Positions 27,168-35,286 of a DNA stretch of 53,506 bases are shown here, piece by piece. The stretch is taken from NCBI GenBank assembly GCA_963722715.1, contig CAVROA010000012.1, positions 1-53,506 of the forward strand. Reading direction: 5' to 3'. A program made the translations under genes and the position numbers. This DNA is from DASQGA01 sp963722715. GTDB taxonomy: Bacteria; Actinomycetota; Thermoleophilia; Gaiellales; Gaiellaceae. How positions within the stretch are numbered: the first letter of the stretch is position 1; each line of letters begins with the position of its first letter. Below the pieces are notes generated by a model, which saw only the letters and a program-made list of their open reading frames with translations, was not told where the DNA came from and did not search any database.

Positions 27168-28361
27168 TTAGATCTTGCGACGAGGCCGGGAGGGGCCCCA
27201 TTTCGAGCCGCGGCGACGGGAGGTGTAGACACGCCTGGGCGGCGCCACCTTCATCCCAGTGCTGACGAACTGCTCGGTGTGACCGTTCATGCGGGCGACC
27301 TGGCTCACGTCCGCCTGCTGCTCCGGGAGGACGAGCGTGACCCCGATGCCGTCACGGCCGGCGCGACCGGTCCGCCCGACGCGGTGGACATACGCCGTGT
27401 GCTCTTCCGGCGGGTCGTAGTTGATGACGTGGCTGACCTCGTCGAGGTCGAGCCCGCGAGCCGCGACGTCCGTCGCGATCAGCGTGGACGCCTTGCCGGT
27501 CTCGAAGTTCTTGAGTGCCCGCTCGCGCTGACCCTGCGTCTTGTCGCCGTGCATCGCGACCGCGGTCACGTTGTGTGCCTTCAGCTTCTGGACGAGCCGG
27601 TCGGCGCCGCGCTTGGTGCGAACGAAGACGAGTGCGAGCCCGCGCTCCTCTTCGAGGAGCTTGGCGAGCGTCTGCACCTTCGTGTCCGACGTGACCGAGA
27701 TGAAGCGATGTGTGACCTCGCCCTTGTCCCCCTCGGTGGCGAACTCCGCCTCGAAGCGGGCCGGGTCGGTCGTGTACATCCGCGCCAGCTCGCCGACCTT
27801 GCCGTCGAGCGTGGCGGAGAAGAACATCGTCTGCCGCTTCCGTGGAAGCCTGGCGACGATCCGGTCGACCTGCGGCTGGAAGCCCATGTCGAGCATGCGG
27901 TCCGCCTCGTCCAGGACGAGGATCCGAACGCCCTCGAGGGACACCGCACGCCGCTCGATCAGGTCGTTCAACCGGCCGGGCGTGGCCACGAGCACGTGTG
28001 CCGACTGCGCGCGCTTGGACTGCGCGTGGAGAGGGACGCCGCCGTAGACGGCCGCCACCTTCAGGTTCTTCGAGCGGGCGATCACCTCGATGTCCTCGGT
28101 CACCTGCGAGCAGAGCTCACGGGTCGGGACGAGCACAAGGGCCGCTGGGCGCTTGGCGTCGGCCTCGAGTCGCTCGACGATCGGGATTCCGAAGGCGAGC
28201 GTCTTGCCCGAGCCGGTCGGCGACTTCGCGAGGACGTCGCGGCCGGCCAGGAGATCCCGGAGCACGAGCGCCTGGATCGGGAAGGGTTCGTAGATATCGC
28301 GCTCCGCGAGCGCCTGAGCCGTGCGTGCAGACACGCCAAGCTCGTGAAAAGACTCTTGCAT
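27168..28361 (-). CDS. DEAD-box ATP-dependent RNA helicase
   Basis: 397 residues. All core motifs are visible: Q-motif PFPIQALVLRDLL, SPTGSGKT (motif I), PTRELCSQV (Ia), ATPGRLNDL (Ib), DEAD (II, VLDEADRM), SATLDGK (III), TKRGADRLVQ, TDVAARGLDLDEV (V) and HRVGRTGRAGRDG (VI). The short basic tail (RRGSKWGPSRPRRKI) fits a CsdA/RhlE-like helicase for ribosome assembly or cold stress. It has a 290-nt upstream region with tandem repeats and inverted repeats, and typA follows after 8 nt. A possible AGGAG lies 13 nt before the ATG. Confidence 0.95.
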   Translation of the reverse strand: MQESFHELGVSARTAQALAERDIYEPFPIQALVLRDLLAGRDVLAKSPTGSGKTLAFGIPIVERLEADAKRPAALVLVPTRELCSQVTEDIEVIARSKNLKVAAVYGGVPLHAQSKRAQSAHVLVATPGRLNDLIERRAVSLEGVRILVLDEADRMLDMGFQPQVDRIVARLPRKRQTMFFSATLDGKVGELARMYTTDPARFEAEFATEGDKGEVTHRFISVTSDTKVQTLAKLLEEERGLALVFVRTKRGADRLVQKLKAHNVTAVAMHGDKTQGQRERALKNFETGKASTLIATDVAARGLDLDEVSHVINYDPPEEHTAYVHRVGRTGRAGRDGIGVTLVLPEQQADVSQVARMNGHTEQFVSTGMKVAPPRRVYTSRRRGSKWGPSRPRRKI

Positions 28362-28652
28362 TTCTGATTCAACTCCTCTTGTTACGGGGTCGAGATCCGA
28401 TCTACCCCGAACCGAGAAGGAACCGAGAAGTCAAACCTCACGAGACGGCGGATGCCATCCGTTCGTCCACCGTAGCAGCAACACTGGCCGCCGGCGTCCC
28501 CCGGATGGTTCCTCCGTACTTGTGTGTCTATCGGCACTTTGGCCCGCCAACACGACCCTGGTACGTGAGAGCGACTCACGCTCGATCCGGGCGGTGCGAC
28601 GCCCAAAGGTGGCGGCGAGCCTCGCAGCAGCGACCTTGCAGCCAACCGCAAT
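28362..28652 (-). promoter_or_regulatory. long structured 5' region of the DEAD-box gene
   Basis: No gene is seen in these 291 bp. There is a perfect 11-bp tandem repeat (28409-28419 and 28420-28430), an inverted repeat at 28449-28461 with 6-bp arms and another at 28564-28580. The arrangement resembles long leaders of cold-induced helicase genes; regulation is inferred only. Confidence 0.4.
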
Positions 28653-29090
28653 TCAGGCGGTCGTGGCTCCCCACTCCTCGGGCGGAACGTCCTGGACATG
28701 CTGCGCGAACGACCAGCGGTGGCCCTCGGGATCCTCAGCGTCGTAGCGGCGGTCGCCATATCCGGGCTCGTGCAATTCGGACACGATCGTGACCCCGGTA
28801 GCTTTCGCATGCTCGAAGTGCGCGTCGACATCGTCCACGTAGACGTGTACCTGCGACCCGACACGCCCGGCCCGCTTCGGGCTCTCGTAGTCCGTGCCCG
28901 GGTCACCCATCATCACGAGGCCGTCGGCCAGCCACATCTCGGCGTGAGTAACGTTGCCCTGGGGGTCGGTGAAGCGCAGGCTTTCGCGGAAGCCGAAGGC
29001 TCCGGAGAGGAAGTCAAGTGCGCCCGCGACGTCCTCGTACAGGAGGTACGGGCTGATCCGGGGGTGACCCTCGGGCGGGTTCTGTGGCAT
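28653..29090 (-). CDS. VOC-family (glyoxalase/PhnB-like) protein
   Basis: 145 residues with two beta-alpha-beta-beta-beta halves: ISPYLLYEDVAGALDFLSGAFGF and VGSQVHVYVDDVDAHFEHAKATG. A late YGDRRYDAEDPEGHRWSF block is typical of the PhnB-like branch of the vicinal oxygen chelate fold. Members bind a divalent metal or a small ligand, and some give drug resistance; a specific function cannot be assigned. The ATG at 29090 follows TAGCCT by exactly 6 nt. It is divergent from the PPOX gene with 45 bp between starts. Confidence 0.85.
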   Translation of the reverse strand: MPQNPPEGHPRISPYLLYEDVAGALDFLSGAFGFRESLRFTDPQGNVTHAEMWLADGLVMMGDPGTDYESPKRAGRVGSQVHVYVDDVDAHFEHAKATGVTIVSELHEPGYGDRRYDAEDPEGHRWSFAQHVQDVPPEEWGATTA

Positions 29091-29096
29091 GGGCGA

Positions 29097-29129
29097 AGGC
29101 TAGACCTCCAGGCGGGGACGCGCTAGCGT
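29097..29129. promoter_or_regulatory. back-to-back leaderless promoters of VOC and PPOX genes
   Basis: Minus-strand -10 TAGCCT (29102-29097) and plus-strand -10 TAGCGT (29124-29129). Each ends 6 nt before its start codon. Confidence 0.5.
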
Positions 29130-29135
29130 CGGGCG

Positions 29136-29564
29136 GTGGCGGTCCTCTCAGACAGCGCGCGCGAGGTGCTCGAGTCAGACGGGCTCGCCCATCTGGTGAC
29201 GCTGAACCCGGATGGGAGCCCGCAGGTGACCTGCGTCTGGGTCGGGCTCGAGGGCGACGAGATCGTCTGTGCACACCTCGGGCGCTTCCAGAAGGTGAAG
29301 AACATCGAGCGCGACCCCCGCGTGACGCTCTCCGTCGAGGCGCCGGGCGAGAACGCCATCGGCATGAAGCACTACCTCGTCGTCCACGGGAAGGCACGGA
29401 TCACCGAGGGCGGCGCCCCGGAGCTCCTGCAGAAGCTCGCCGAGACGTACGTCGGGCCCAATGTGAAGTTCCCGCCGATGCCCGATCCGCCGCCGGGGGT
29501 GGTCACCCGAATCACCCCGGAGCGGATCGGCGGCATGGGACCCTGGGCGTCGGCTCCTTCCTGA
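29136..29564 (+). CDS. F420-dependent PPOX-class protein
   Basis: 142 residues with the split beta-barrel pattern of flavin/F420 enzymes: LAHLVTLNPDGSPQVTCVWV, DEIVCAHLGRFQKVKNIERDPRVTLSVE and HYLVVHGKARITEGGAPEL. The KVKNIERDPRV block is typical of the TIGR03618-type group, which uses F420H2 to reduce substrates. The GTG at 29136 lies 6 nt behind a TAGCGT -10. The stop converges on gatB with 6 bp between. F420 use supports an actinobacterial or related host (inference). Confidence 0.85.
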   Translation: MAVLSDSAREVLESDGLAHLVTLNPDGSPQVTCVWVGLEGDEIVCAHLGRFQKVKNIERDPRVTLSVEAPGENAIGMKHYLVVHGKARITEGGAPELLQKLAETYVGPNVKFPPMPDPPPGVVTRITPERIGGMGPWASAPS

Positions 29565-29570
29565 GCCTCT

Positions 29571-30971
29571 CTATCGAGCGAGCTTCTCCCGCACGCGCTC
29601 GTTGACGACCTTCGCGTTCGCCTTGCCCTGCGTCTCCTTCATCACCTGGCCGACGAAGTACCCGAGCAGGCCGTCCTTGCCGGAACGGTACTGCTCGACC
29701 TGGGGGCCGTTCGCGGCCAGGACTTTCTCGATCACAGGATCGAGTTCGGACTCGTCGGAGATGGACGTCTCCACCAGATACGTCTCAGCCTTGAAGCCGG
29801 GGTCGGCGCTCGCGGACAGAGCCTCCGTGAACGCCGCTCGCGGGATCCGATCTCTCGCCTCGATCAGCTTCCCGAGCTCGTCCGCGTTGACCGCCGCCGG
29901 ATCGACGCCCGCTCCCACGAGCTGGTTCATGAGCACGTTCGCAACGCCGCGGCGGTCGCCCGGAACCCGCGAGTAGAGCTCGTCGCGGCCACCGGTGACC
30001 AGTCCCTCGGCAAGATCGAAGCCGACCTCGGCCTCGAGCCTGCGGATGCGCGCGCCCGGAGCCTCGGGAAGCTCGGCGCGCAGGCGCTCGATCATCTCCT
30101 CCGGCGGCTCGACGGCCACCAGGTCGGGCTCCGGGAAGTACCGGTAGTCGTCCGCCTCCTCCTTGGAGCGGAGCGGGGAAACCGAGCCGCTTGCCGGGTC
30201 GAAGTGAAGCGTCTCCTGGACGACCTCCTGACCGGATTCGTAAAGCGCGATCTGCCGTGCCACCTCGGCCTCGATCCCGTCGGCGACGAACTTGAACGAG
30301 TTGATGTTCTTGAGCTCGGTCTTCGTCCGGAAGGCCGTCTCACCGACCTCGCGGACGGAGACGTTCGCGTCGCAGCGGAGCGAGCCCTTCTCCATCTCGG
30401 CGTCCGAGATCCCGAGCTCGACGACCGTCTGCCGGAGGAGCTGGAGGTAACGGCGTGCCTCCTCGGGCGAGCGGATGTCCGGCTCGGAGACGATCTCGAC
30501 GAGCGGCGTCCCGCCCCGGTTGTAGTCGACCAGCGACTCGGTCGACCCCGAGATGCGCCCGCCGGCGCCGCCGCGATGCTCGCTCTTGGCCGCGTCCTCC
30601 TCCAGATGCGCGCGAACGATCCCGATCTCGCGATCGCCATCCGGCCCGGGAACGGTGAAGCGCCCACCCGAGCAGAGGGGCACGTCGTACTGTGAGATCT
30701 GGTACCCCTTGGGCAGGTCCGGGTACCAGTAGTGCTTGCGGTGGAAGAGGGCGCGCTTCGCGATCTCGCAGCCGAGCGCGAGCCCGAGTTTCACCGTCCA
30801 CTCGATCGCCTGGCCGTTCGGGACGGGGAGCGCTCCGGGGTGAGCCAGGCAGACCGGGCAGGTGCGAGTGTTCTTCGCCTCGCCCCAGATGTTCTCGCAG
30901 CGACAGAACATCTTCGTCCGCGTCTTCAGCTGGACGTGGATCTCGAGCCCGACGACAGCCTCCCAGCTCAC
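29571..30971 (-). CDS. gatB: Asp/Glu-tRNA(Asn/Gln) amidotransferase subunit B
   Basis: 466 residues, full length. It binds the misacylated tRNA and activates it with ATP in the GatCAB complex. Family blocks are VGLEIHVQLKTRTKMFC, CPVCLAHPGALPVPN, HRKHYWYPDLPKGYQISQYD, NRGGTPLVEIVSEPDIRS, LRCDANVSVR and KNINSF; the C-terminal YqeY-like tail ends with AKVVNERVREKL. The GTG at 30971 overlaps the preceding small gene as GTGA. The genome probably forms Gln-tRNA or Asn-tRNA by amidation (inference). Confidence 0.97.
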   Translation of the reverse strand: MSWEAVVGLEIHVQLKTRTKMFCRCENIWGEAKNTRTCPVCLAHPGALPVPNGQAIEWTVKLGLALGCEIAKRALFHRKHYWYPDLPKGYQISQYDVPLCSGGRFTVPGPDGDREIGIVRAHLEEDAAKSEHRGGAGGRISGSTESLVDYNRGGTPLVEIVSEPDIRSPEEARRYLQLLRQTVVELGISDAEMEKGSLRCDANVSVREVGETAFRTKTELKNINSFKFVADGIEAEVARQIALYESGQEVVQETLHFDPASGSVSPLRSKEEADDYRYFPEPDLVAVEPPEEMIERLRAELPEAPGARIRRLEAEVGFDLAEGLVTGGRDELYSRVPGDRRGVANVLMNQLVGAGVDPAAVNADELGKLIEARDRIPRAAFTEALSASADPGFKAETYLVETSISDESELDPVIEKVLAANGPQVEQYRSGKDGLLGYFVGQVMKETQGKANAKVVNERVREKLAR

Positions 30972-31384
30972 CTTGTGTGCTCCTCGAAGACAGCGTGGTC
31001 GCCGGCGAGGACGTGCGCGTGGCGGCGGAGCGTCGCGGCGGCGACGGAAAGGGTCCGGTCGAGCTCGGCGGCGGTGAATGCCTCACCGAACATGCGGCGG
31101 GCGACGCGGAGGGACGGCTCCAGCACGTCCAGCGGAAGCCAATGCGAGGGCGCATAGGCGAACAGAGGCGGCAGCCTTCCGTCCACGAGGCGGACGAGCC
31201 AGACGCAGACCTGGTCGTCGCGCGGCTCGAGCTCGACCCGGACGGCGGTCTCGCGACCCGTGTAGAGGATCGCGGCACCATCGCCGACGACCTCGCGGCG
31301 GAAGCCGTGCTCCTCTTCGAGAAAGCGGAGACGGTCGGTGCTCGCCGGGACGAAGGCCGCGCCGGGATCGACGAACGTCTTCAT
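30968..31384 (-). CDS. unknown protein inserted between gatA and gatB
   Basis: 138 residues, no domain I recognise. The sequence looks like a compact alpha/beta protein (YTGRETAVRVELEPRDDQVCVWLVRLVDGRLP) and then a helical C-terminus with a cluster of histidine and arginine (LRRHAHVLAGDHAVFEEHT). It starts inside the gatA stop (ATGA, 4-nt overlap) and ends inside the gatB start (GTGA), so all three are tightly coupled. It may modulate or join the amidotransferase complex, or be an unrelated passenger; there is no direct evidence. Confidence 0.75.
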   Translation of the reverse strand: MKTFVDPGAAFVPASTDRLRFLEEEHGFRREVVGDGAAILYTGRETAVRVELEPRDDQVCVWLVRLVDGRLPPLFAYAPSHWLPLDVLEPSLRVARRMFGEAFTAAELDRTLSVAAATLRRHAHVLAGDHAVFEEHTR

Positions 31385-32799
31385 CGCAGGCGCTCCGGTA
31401 CGTAGTCGAATTCGAGTGCCTGCTCGAGCACGTGCCCGGTCCTGAAAAGTGCGTTCTCCGAGAACTGCGGCCCGATCAGCTGCAGGCCGACCGGGAGTCC
31501 CTCGGAGAGGCCGCAGGGTATCGAGAGCCCCGGCAGGCCGGCCATGTTCGGAGGAATCGTCAGGACGTCCGAGAGGTACATGGCAAGCGGGTTCTCGGCC
31601 TTCTCTCCGATCCGGAAGGCGACCGTCGGCGAAGTCGGGCTGAGGAGGACGTCGAAGTCCTCGAAAGCCGCCTCGAACTCGCGGCTGATCACCGTTCGCA
31701 CCTTCTGGGCCTGACCGTAGTAGGCCTCGTGGTAGCCGGCCGAGAGCGCGTAGGTGCCGAGCATGATGCGCCTCTTGGTCTCGGCGCCGAATCCCTCCCA
31801 GCGAGTGCGCTCGTAGAGCTCGGTGAGGCCGCCGCCGTTGACCTCTGCCCGATAGCCAAAGCGGACACCGTCGTAGCGGGCGAGGTTCGAGCTGGCCTCG
31901 GCGGGCGCGACGAGGTAGTAGCAGGCGAGTCCGTAGTCGACGGAGCGCGGGAGGCGCGTCTCCCCCACCTCGGCGCCGAGCTCCTCGGCGAGCGCGATCG
32001 CCTGGTCGACAGCGTCCTTGACACCCGGCTCGATGCCCTCGACGTCGTTCAGCTCACGCGGGATGCCGATCCGGAGGCCCCGGAGATCCTCCTCCACGGG
32101 GATCCGGACCGGCTCGGGCAGCTCGACGGTGGTCGAGTCGCACGGATCGCGGCCGGCGATGATCTCGTAGAGACGCGCGTTGTCGCGCACCGTCTTGGTG
32201 AGCGGGCCGACCTGGTCGAGGCTCGAAGCGAAGGCGACGATGCCGTACCGGGACACGGTCCCGTAGGTGGGACGCAGACCGACGAGGCCGCAAAGCGAGG
32301 CGGGCTGCTTGATGGAGCCGCCGGTGTCCGAGCCGAGCGCCCAGGGTGCAAGCCCGCCCGCCACGGCTGCGGCCGAGCCGCCCGAGGACCCACCGGGCAC
32401 CCGCTCGGGATCCCAGGGGTTCTTCGTGGGCCCGTACGCCGAGTTCTCGGTGGACGAGCCCATCGCGAACTCGTCCATGTTGGTCTTGCCCACGATCGGT
32501 AGGCCGGCCTCCTTGCACCGCGAGGCGACCGTCGAGTCGAAGACGGGGATGTAGCCCTGCAGGATCTTGGAGCCGGCCGTCGTCGGGATCCCCTTCGTCG
32601 TGATGACGTCCTTGTGTGCGATCGGGACGCCGGTGCCGGTCTCGCCGACAACGTGGAGGAACGCATGAAGCTCGCCGTCGCGCTCGTCGATCGCTCCGCG
32701 GTAGGCGGCGGAGATCTCATCGGCGGAGATCTCATTGCGCTCGAGGAGGCCGGACACGTCCTCAGCGGTCAGCCTGAGGGTGTCGATCAGTGGGGCCAC
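31381..32799 (-). CDS. gatA: Asp/Glu-tRNA(Asn/Gln) amidotransferase subunit A
   Basis: 472 residues. This is the amidase subunit that frees ammonia from glutamine. The Ser-cisSer-Lys triad is visible in PIAHKDV (Lys), GGSSGGSAAAVAGG and SDTGGSIKQPASLCG (serines); NMDEFAMGSSTENSA is also typical. The GTG at 32799 is the only plausible start; no strong Shine-Dalgarno is seen, and the gap from gatC is 73 bp. It is followed by a 4-nt overlap with the small gene. Confidence 0.96.
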   Translation of the reverse strand: MAPLIDTLRLTAEDVSGLLERNEISADEISAAYRGAIDERDGELHAFLHVVGETGTGVPIAHKDVITTKGIPTTAGSKILQGYIPVFDSTVASRCKEAGLPIVGKTNMDEFAMGSSTENSAYGPTKNPWDPERVPGGSSGGSAAAVAGGLAPWALGSDTGGSIKQPASLCGLVGLRPTYGTVSRYGIVAFASSLDQVGPLTKTVRDNARLYEIIAGRDPCDSTTVELPEPVRIPVEEDLRGLRIGIPRELNDVEGIEPGVKDAVDQAIALAEELGAEVGETRLPRSVDYGLACYYLVAPAEASSNLARYDGVRFGYRAEVNGGGLTELYERTRWEGFGAETKRRIMLGTYALSAGYHEAYYGQAQKVRTVISREFEAAFEDFDVLLSPTSPTVAFRIGEKAENPLAMYLSDVLTIPPNMAGLPGLSIPCGLSEGLPVGLQLIGPQFSENALFRTGHVLEQALEFDYVPERLR

Positions 32800-32872
32800 C
32801 CCGGACCACCACCCGCTATGAGCGTAACGAGGAAAATTGCGCGCGTGGTACGCGTGATGCGCCGGAAGCGTG

Positions 32873-33157
32873 TCATCCGACCGCGGGTACTCGGAAGGCG
32901 CCTTCGGCCGCGTCGGGCGCGTTTTTCAGTGCGTCCTCGGCGGAGAGCGAGGGCCGAGGCTCGTCATCGGCCCACACGTTCACGAGATCCAGCGGATGGG
33001 ACGTCGGCGGGACGTCGGCCAGATCGAGCTCGGCCACCTTGCCGACCGCGTCCAGGATCGCCTCGAGCTCGCCGCGAAGCCTGTCGATCTCTCCCTCCGG
33101 GATCTCCAGCCGCGCTAGCCGGGCGACGTGGAGAACCTCTTCTCGTGTGATGGGCAT
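32873..33157 (-). CDS. gatC: Asp/Glu-tRNA(Asn/Gln) amidotransferase subunit C
   Basis: 94 residues, normal for GatC, which wraps around GatA and stabilises the complex. REEVLHVARLARLEIPEGEID and the LADVPPTSHPLDLVNVWADDEPRPSL segment are characteristic. The ATG at 33157 has AGAGG 4 nt upstream. It lies downstream of a cspA terminator hairpin and leads the gatC-gatA-orf-gatB unit. Confidence 0.93.
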   Translation of the reverse strand: MPITREEVLHVARLARLEIPEGEIDRLRGELEAILDAVGKVAELDLADVPPTSHPLDLVNVWADDEPRPSLSAEDALKNAPDAAEGAFRVPAVG

Positions 33158-33225
33158 CGAACCTCTAGTTGGTCGGTCGGCAATTGCCGTGTGGTTGCTT
33201 GTGGATCAACCGTCAGGTTAAAGGT

Positions 33226-33251
33226 GACGGGCCCCGCTTCGGGGGCCCGTC
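33226..33251 (-). terminator. terminator-like hairpin after cspA
   Basis: A perfect 10-bp stem (33226-33235 with 33242-33251) and a 6-nt loop lie 22 bp after the cold-shock gene stop. On the minus strand it is followed by a short CACCTTT, so termination strength is moderate. Confidence 0.65.
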
Positions 33252-33272
33252 GAAACGTGGATTCTCTTCCCG

Positions 33273-33473
33273 TTAAACGAGCTGAACGTTGGCCGCCTGC
33301 AGGCCTTTCTGACCCTCTACGACCTCGAACTCGACCTTCTGGCCCTCGGCGAGCGACTTGTAGCCGTCCCCCTGGATCGCAGAAAAGTGAACGAACACGT
33401 CCTCCCCGCCCTCACGGGCGATGAAGCCGTATCCCTTCTCGTTCGAGAACCACTTCACGGTGCCTTCTGCCAA
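33273..33473 (-). CDS. cspA: cold-shock domain protein
   Basis: 66 residues, a single cold-shock OB-fold that binds single-stranded RNA and DNA. RNP1 is KGYGFIA and RNP2 is VFVHF; GTVKWFSNEKGYG opens the protein. The start is the rare TTG at 33473 (giving AEGTVKWF), preceded by GGAGGAAGGAC, an unusually strong ribosome-binding site. It is a single-gene unit between folD and gatC with a hairpin behind it. Confidence 0.96.
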   Translation of the reverse strand: MAEGTVKWFSNEKGYGFIAREGGEDVFVHFSAIQGDGYKSLAEGQKVEFEVVEGQKGLQAANVQLV

Positions 33474-33579
33474 GTCCTTCCTCCTTCAAAAACGAACGAC
33501 GACCCGGCAGAGAGCCGTCGTAAAGGGCTGAAACGCCGTGACGGTCACGGCGCGTCGCAGATTATCGCCCTGCGCCCGG

Positions 33580-34425
33580 CTAGGCAAGAGCCTGCGCCTG
33601 GTAGCGCGCGGCACGAACGGTGTTCCGAAGCAGCATCGCGATCGTCATCGGGCCGACGCCGCCTGGCACCGGCGTCAAGTGCCCGGCCACTTCGGCGACA
33701 TCCGGCGACACGTCCCCGACCACCTTGCCGTTGACGCGGTTGATACCGACGTCGATCACCGTCGCACCCGGCTTCACCATCTCGGCCGTGACCATCTCCG
33801 CCCGTCCCACCGCCGCGACGACGATGTCGGCGGCCCGCACGCGCTCGGTGAGATTTGTCGTGCGGCTGTGCGTGATCGTCACGGTGGCGTGCTCGGCCAA
33901 GAGCAGGAGCGAGATCGGTTTTCCGACGATGTTCGAGCGGCCGATCACGACAGCGTCCGCGCCCTGGAGCCCGATCTTGTACTCGCGCAGAAGCTCGAGG
34001 ATCCCCGCTGGTGTCGCGGGCGTCAGCGTCGGCCGGCCGAGCAGGAGGAAGCCCGCGTTGATCGGGTGGAAGCCGTCGACGTCCTTGACCGGGTCGAGGG
34101 ACCTGATCACCCTGTCCTCGTCGATTTGGGGCGGCAATGGCAGCTGCACGAGGATGCCGGTGACGCGCTCGTCCGCGTTCAGCTCGGCAATGAGGCCGAG
34201 CAGCTCCTCTTCGGAGATGTCGGCCGACGGCCCGTGGTGGAACGTTTCGATACCGACTTCTATGCACGCCTTCTCCTTGTTGGAGACGTAGATCGCCGAT
34301 GCCGGGTCCTCGCCCACGAGCACAGTCGCGAGGCCTACCGGCCGGTCGAGCTCTGCCACGTCGCGCGCCACGTCCGCGCGCACGCGCGCAGCTAGAGCCT
34401 TGCCGTCCATGAGAGTCGCCGCCAT
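33580..34425 (-). CDS. folD: bifunctional methylenetetrahydrofolate dehydrogenase/cyclohydrolase
   Basis: 281 residues. It converts 5,10-methylene-THF to 10-formyl-THF. Family motifs are YVSNKEKACIEVGI (with the catalytic Lys), GILVQLPLPPQID, KDVDGFHPINAG, the NADP Rossmann turn VVIGRSNIVGKP and the C-terminal HLTPVPGGVGPMTIAML. The ATG at 34425 has a TAGCCT box 10 nt upstream. It stands alone between the ABC permease and cspA. Confidence 0.96.
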   Translation of the reverse strand: MAATLMDGKALAARVRADVARDVAELDRPVGLATVLVGEDPASAIYVSNKEKACIEVGIETFHHGPSADISEEELLGLIAELNADERVTGILVQLPLPPQIDEDRVIRSLDPVKDVDGFHPINAGFLLLGRPTLTPATPAGILELLREYKIGLQGADAVVIGRSNIVGKPISLLLLAEHATVTITHSRTTNLTERVRAADIVVAAVGRAEMVTAEMVKPGATVIDVGINRVNGKVVGDVSPDVAEVAGHLTPVPGGVGPMTIAMLLRNTVRAARYQAQALA

Positions 34426-34464
34426 CGGGTCGCCAAGGCTAACCCAGTGGCCTCGGCCGGGGGT

Positions 34465-35286
34465 TTAGGCGTCGCGCGTTGCGGTGCGCCAGGCGCCCAC
34501 CACGAGCGGCACGAGAAGCCAGCCGGCGAGAACCACGATGGCTGCCCCGACCGACATCGTGAGGCCGGAGCTGTCGAGGTTTGCGAAGGGCCCCGGTGCC
34601 AGGCGGTCGAACGCGGCGTTCGGCAAGAGCTCCCGGGCCATTCCGAGCTTGGAGAACGCGAGGAGGAGGGGTGCGAGCACGAGCTGCCATGCGAGAACGA
34701 CTCCGATCGTGATGCCGCGTGATGCCACAAGAGAGGCAACGCCGAGGGCGAGCACAAACTGAAGCGTGAACCCGAGCAGAACCCAGAGCCCTGTCTTGAC
34801 CAGGAGGGATGGCGAAGGTGCCTCGAGATTCCCGGCGAGGACGACGCAGGCGATCGCGGAGCCCGCGAACGAGATAGCGGCGAGCGGCAGCAAGAGGGCC
34901 AGGCCGCCCGGCAATCTGACCAGGAAGAGCTGGATCCGAGAACGCCCCGTGACGACCAGCTCCCGGAAGACACCTGCGTTCAGGTCGCCTGCACCCGCGG
35001 TCGCGCCGATCATGATCGCGGCGACCAGCCCGAGCGTCAGAAGGACATCGATGCCGCCGCTCAGATTGTCGACCCCGCCGGCCGGGTCGTACTTGGCCGG
35101 ATCGGCCGCGTGGAGCGCGGCGAGGACCGTATACGCAACCAGCTGCGGGCCGATCACGAGGGCAATCGACGACCAGAGCAGTCCCCGGCGTTTCCGCAGC
35201 TTCAGGATCTCGGCCGAGATCAGCCTCGACCAGGTACGTGGCCGCCGCCGCGCCGTCGCGACTTGCGTAGTGGTCGCAGCCGTCAC
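34465..35286 (-). CDS. ABC-2 type transporter permease
   Basis: 273 residues with about six membrane helices and a basic N-terminus (SAEILKLRKRRGLLWSS), the usual start of ABC-2 permeases. The first large external loop after helix 1 contains PAKYDPAGGVDNL. It pairs with the ATPase upstream (GTGA overlap) to form an exporter, possibly for a drug, peptide or lipid; the substrate is unknown. The stop lies 39 bp from folD. Confidence 0.82.
   Translation of the reverse strand: MTAATTTQVATARRRPRTWSRLISAEILKLRKRRGLLWSSIALVIGPQLVAYTVLAALHAADPAKYDPAGGVDNLSGGIDVLLTLGLVAAIMIGATAGAGDLNAGVFRELVVTGRSRIQLFLVRLPGGLALLLPLAAISFAGSAIACVVLAGNLEAPSPSLLVKTGLWVLLGFTLQFVLALGVASLVASRGITIGVVLAWQLVLAPLLLAFSKLGMARELLPNAAFDRLAPGPFANLDSSGLTMSVGAAIVVLAGWLLVPLVVGAWRTATRDA

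Noticed and set aside
29571..30971. Programmed frameshift or insertion in gatB
   Set aside because: The 466-residue frame is complete with all family blocks.
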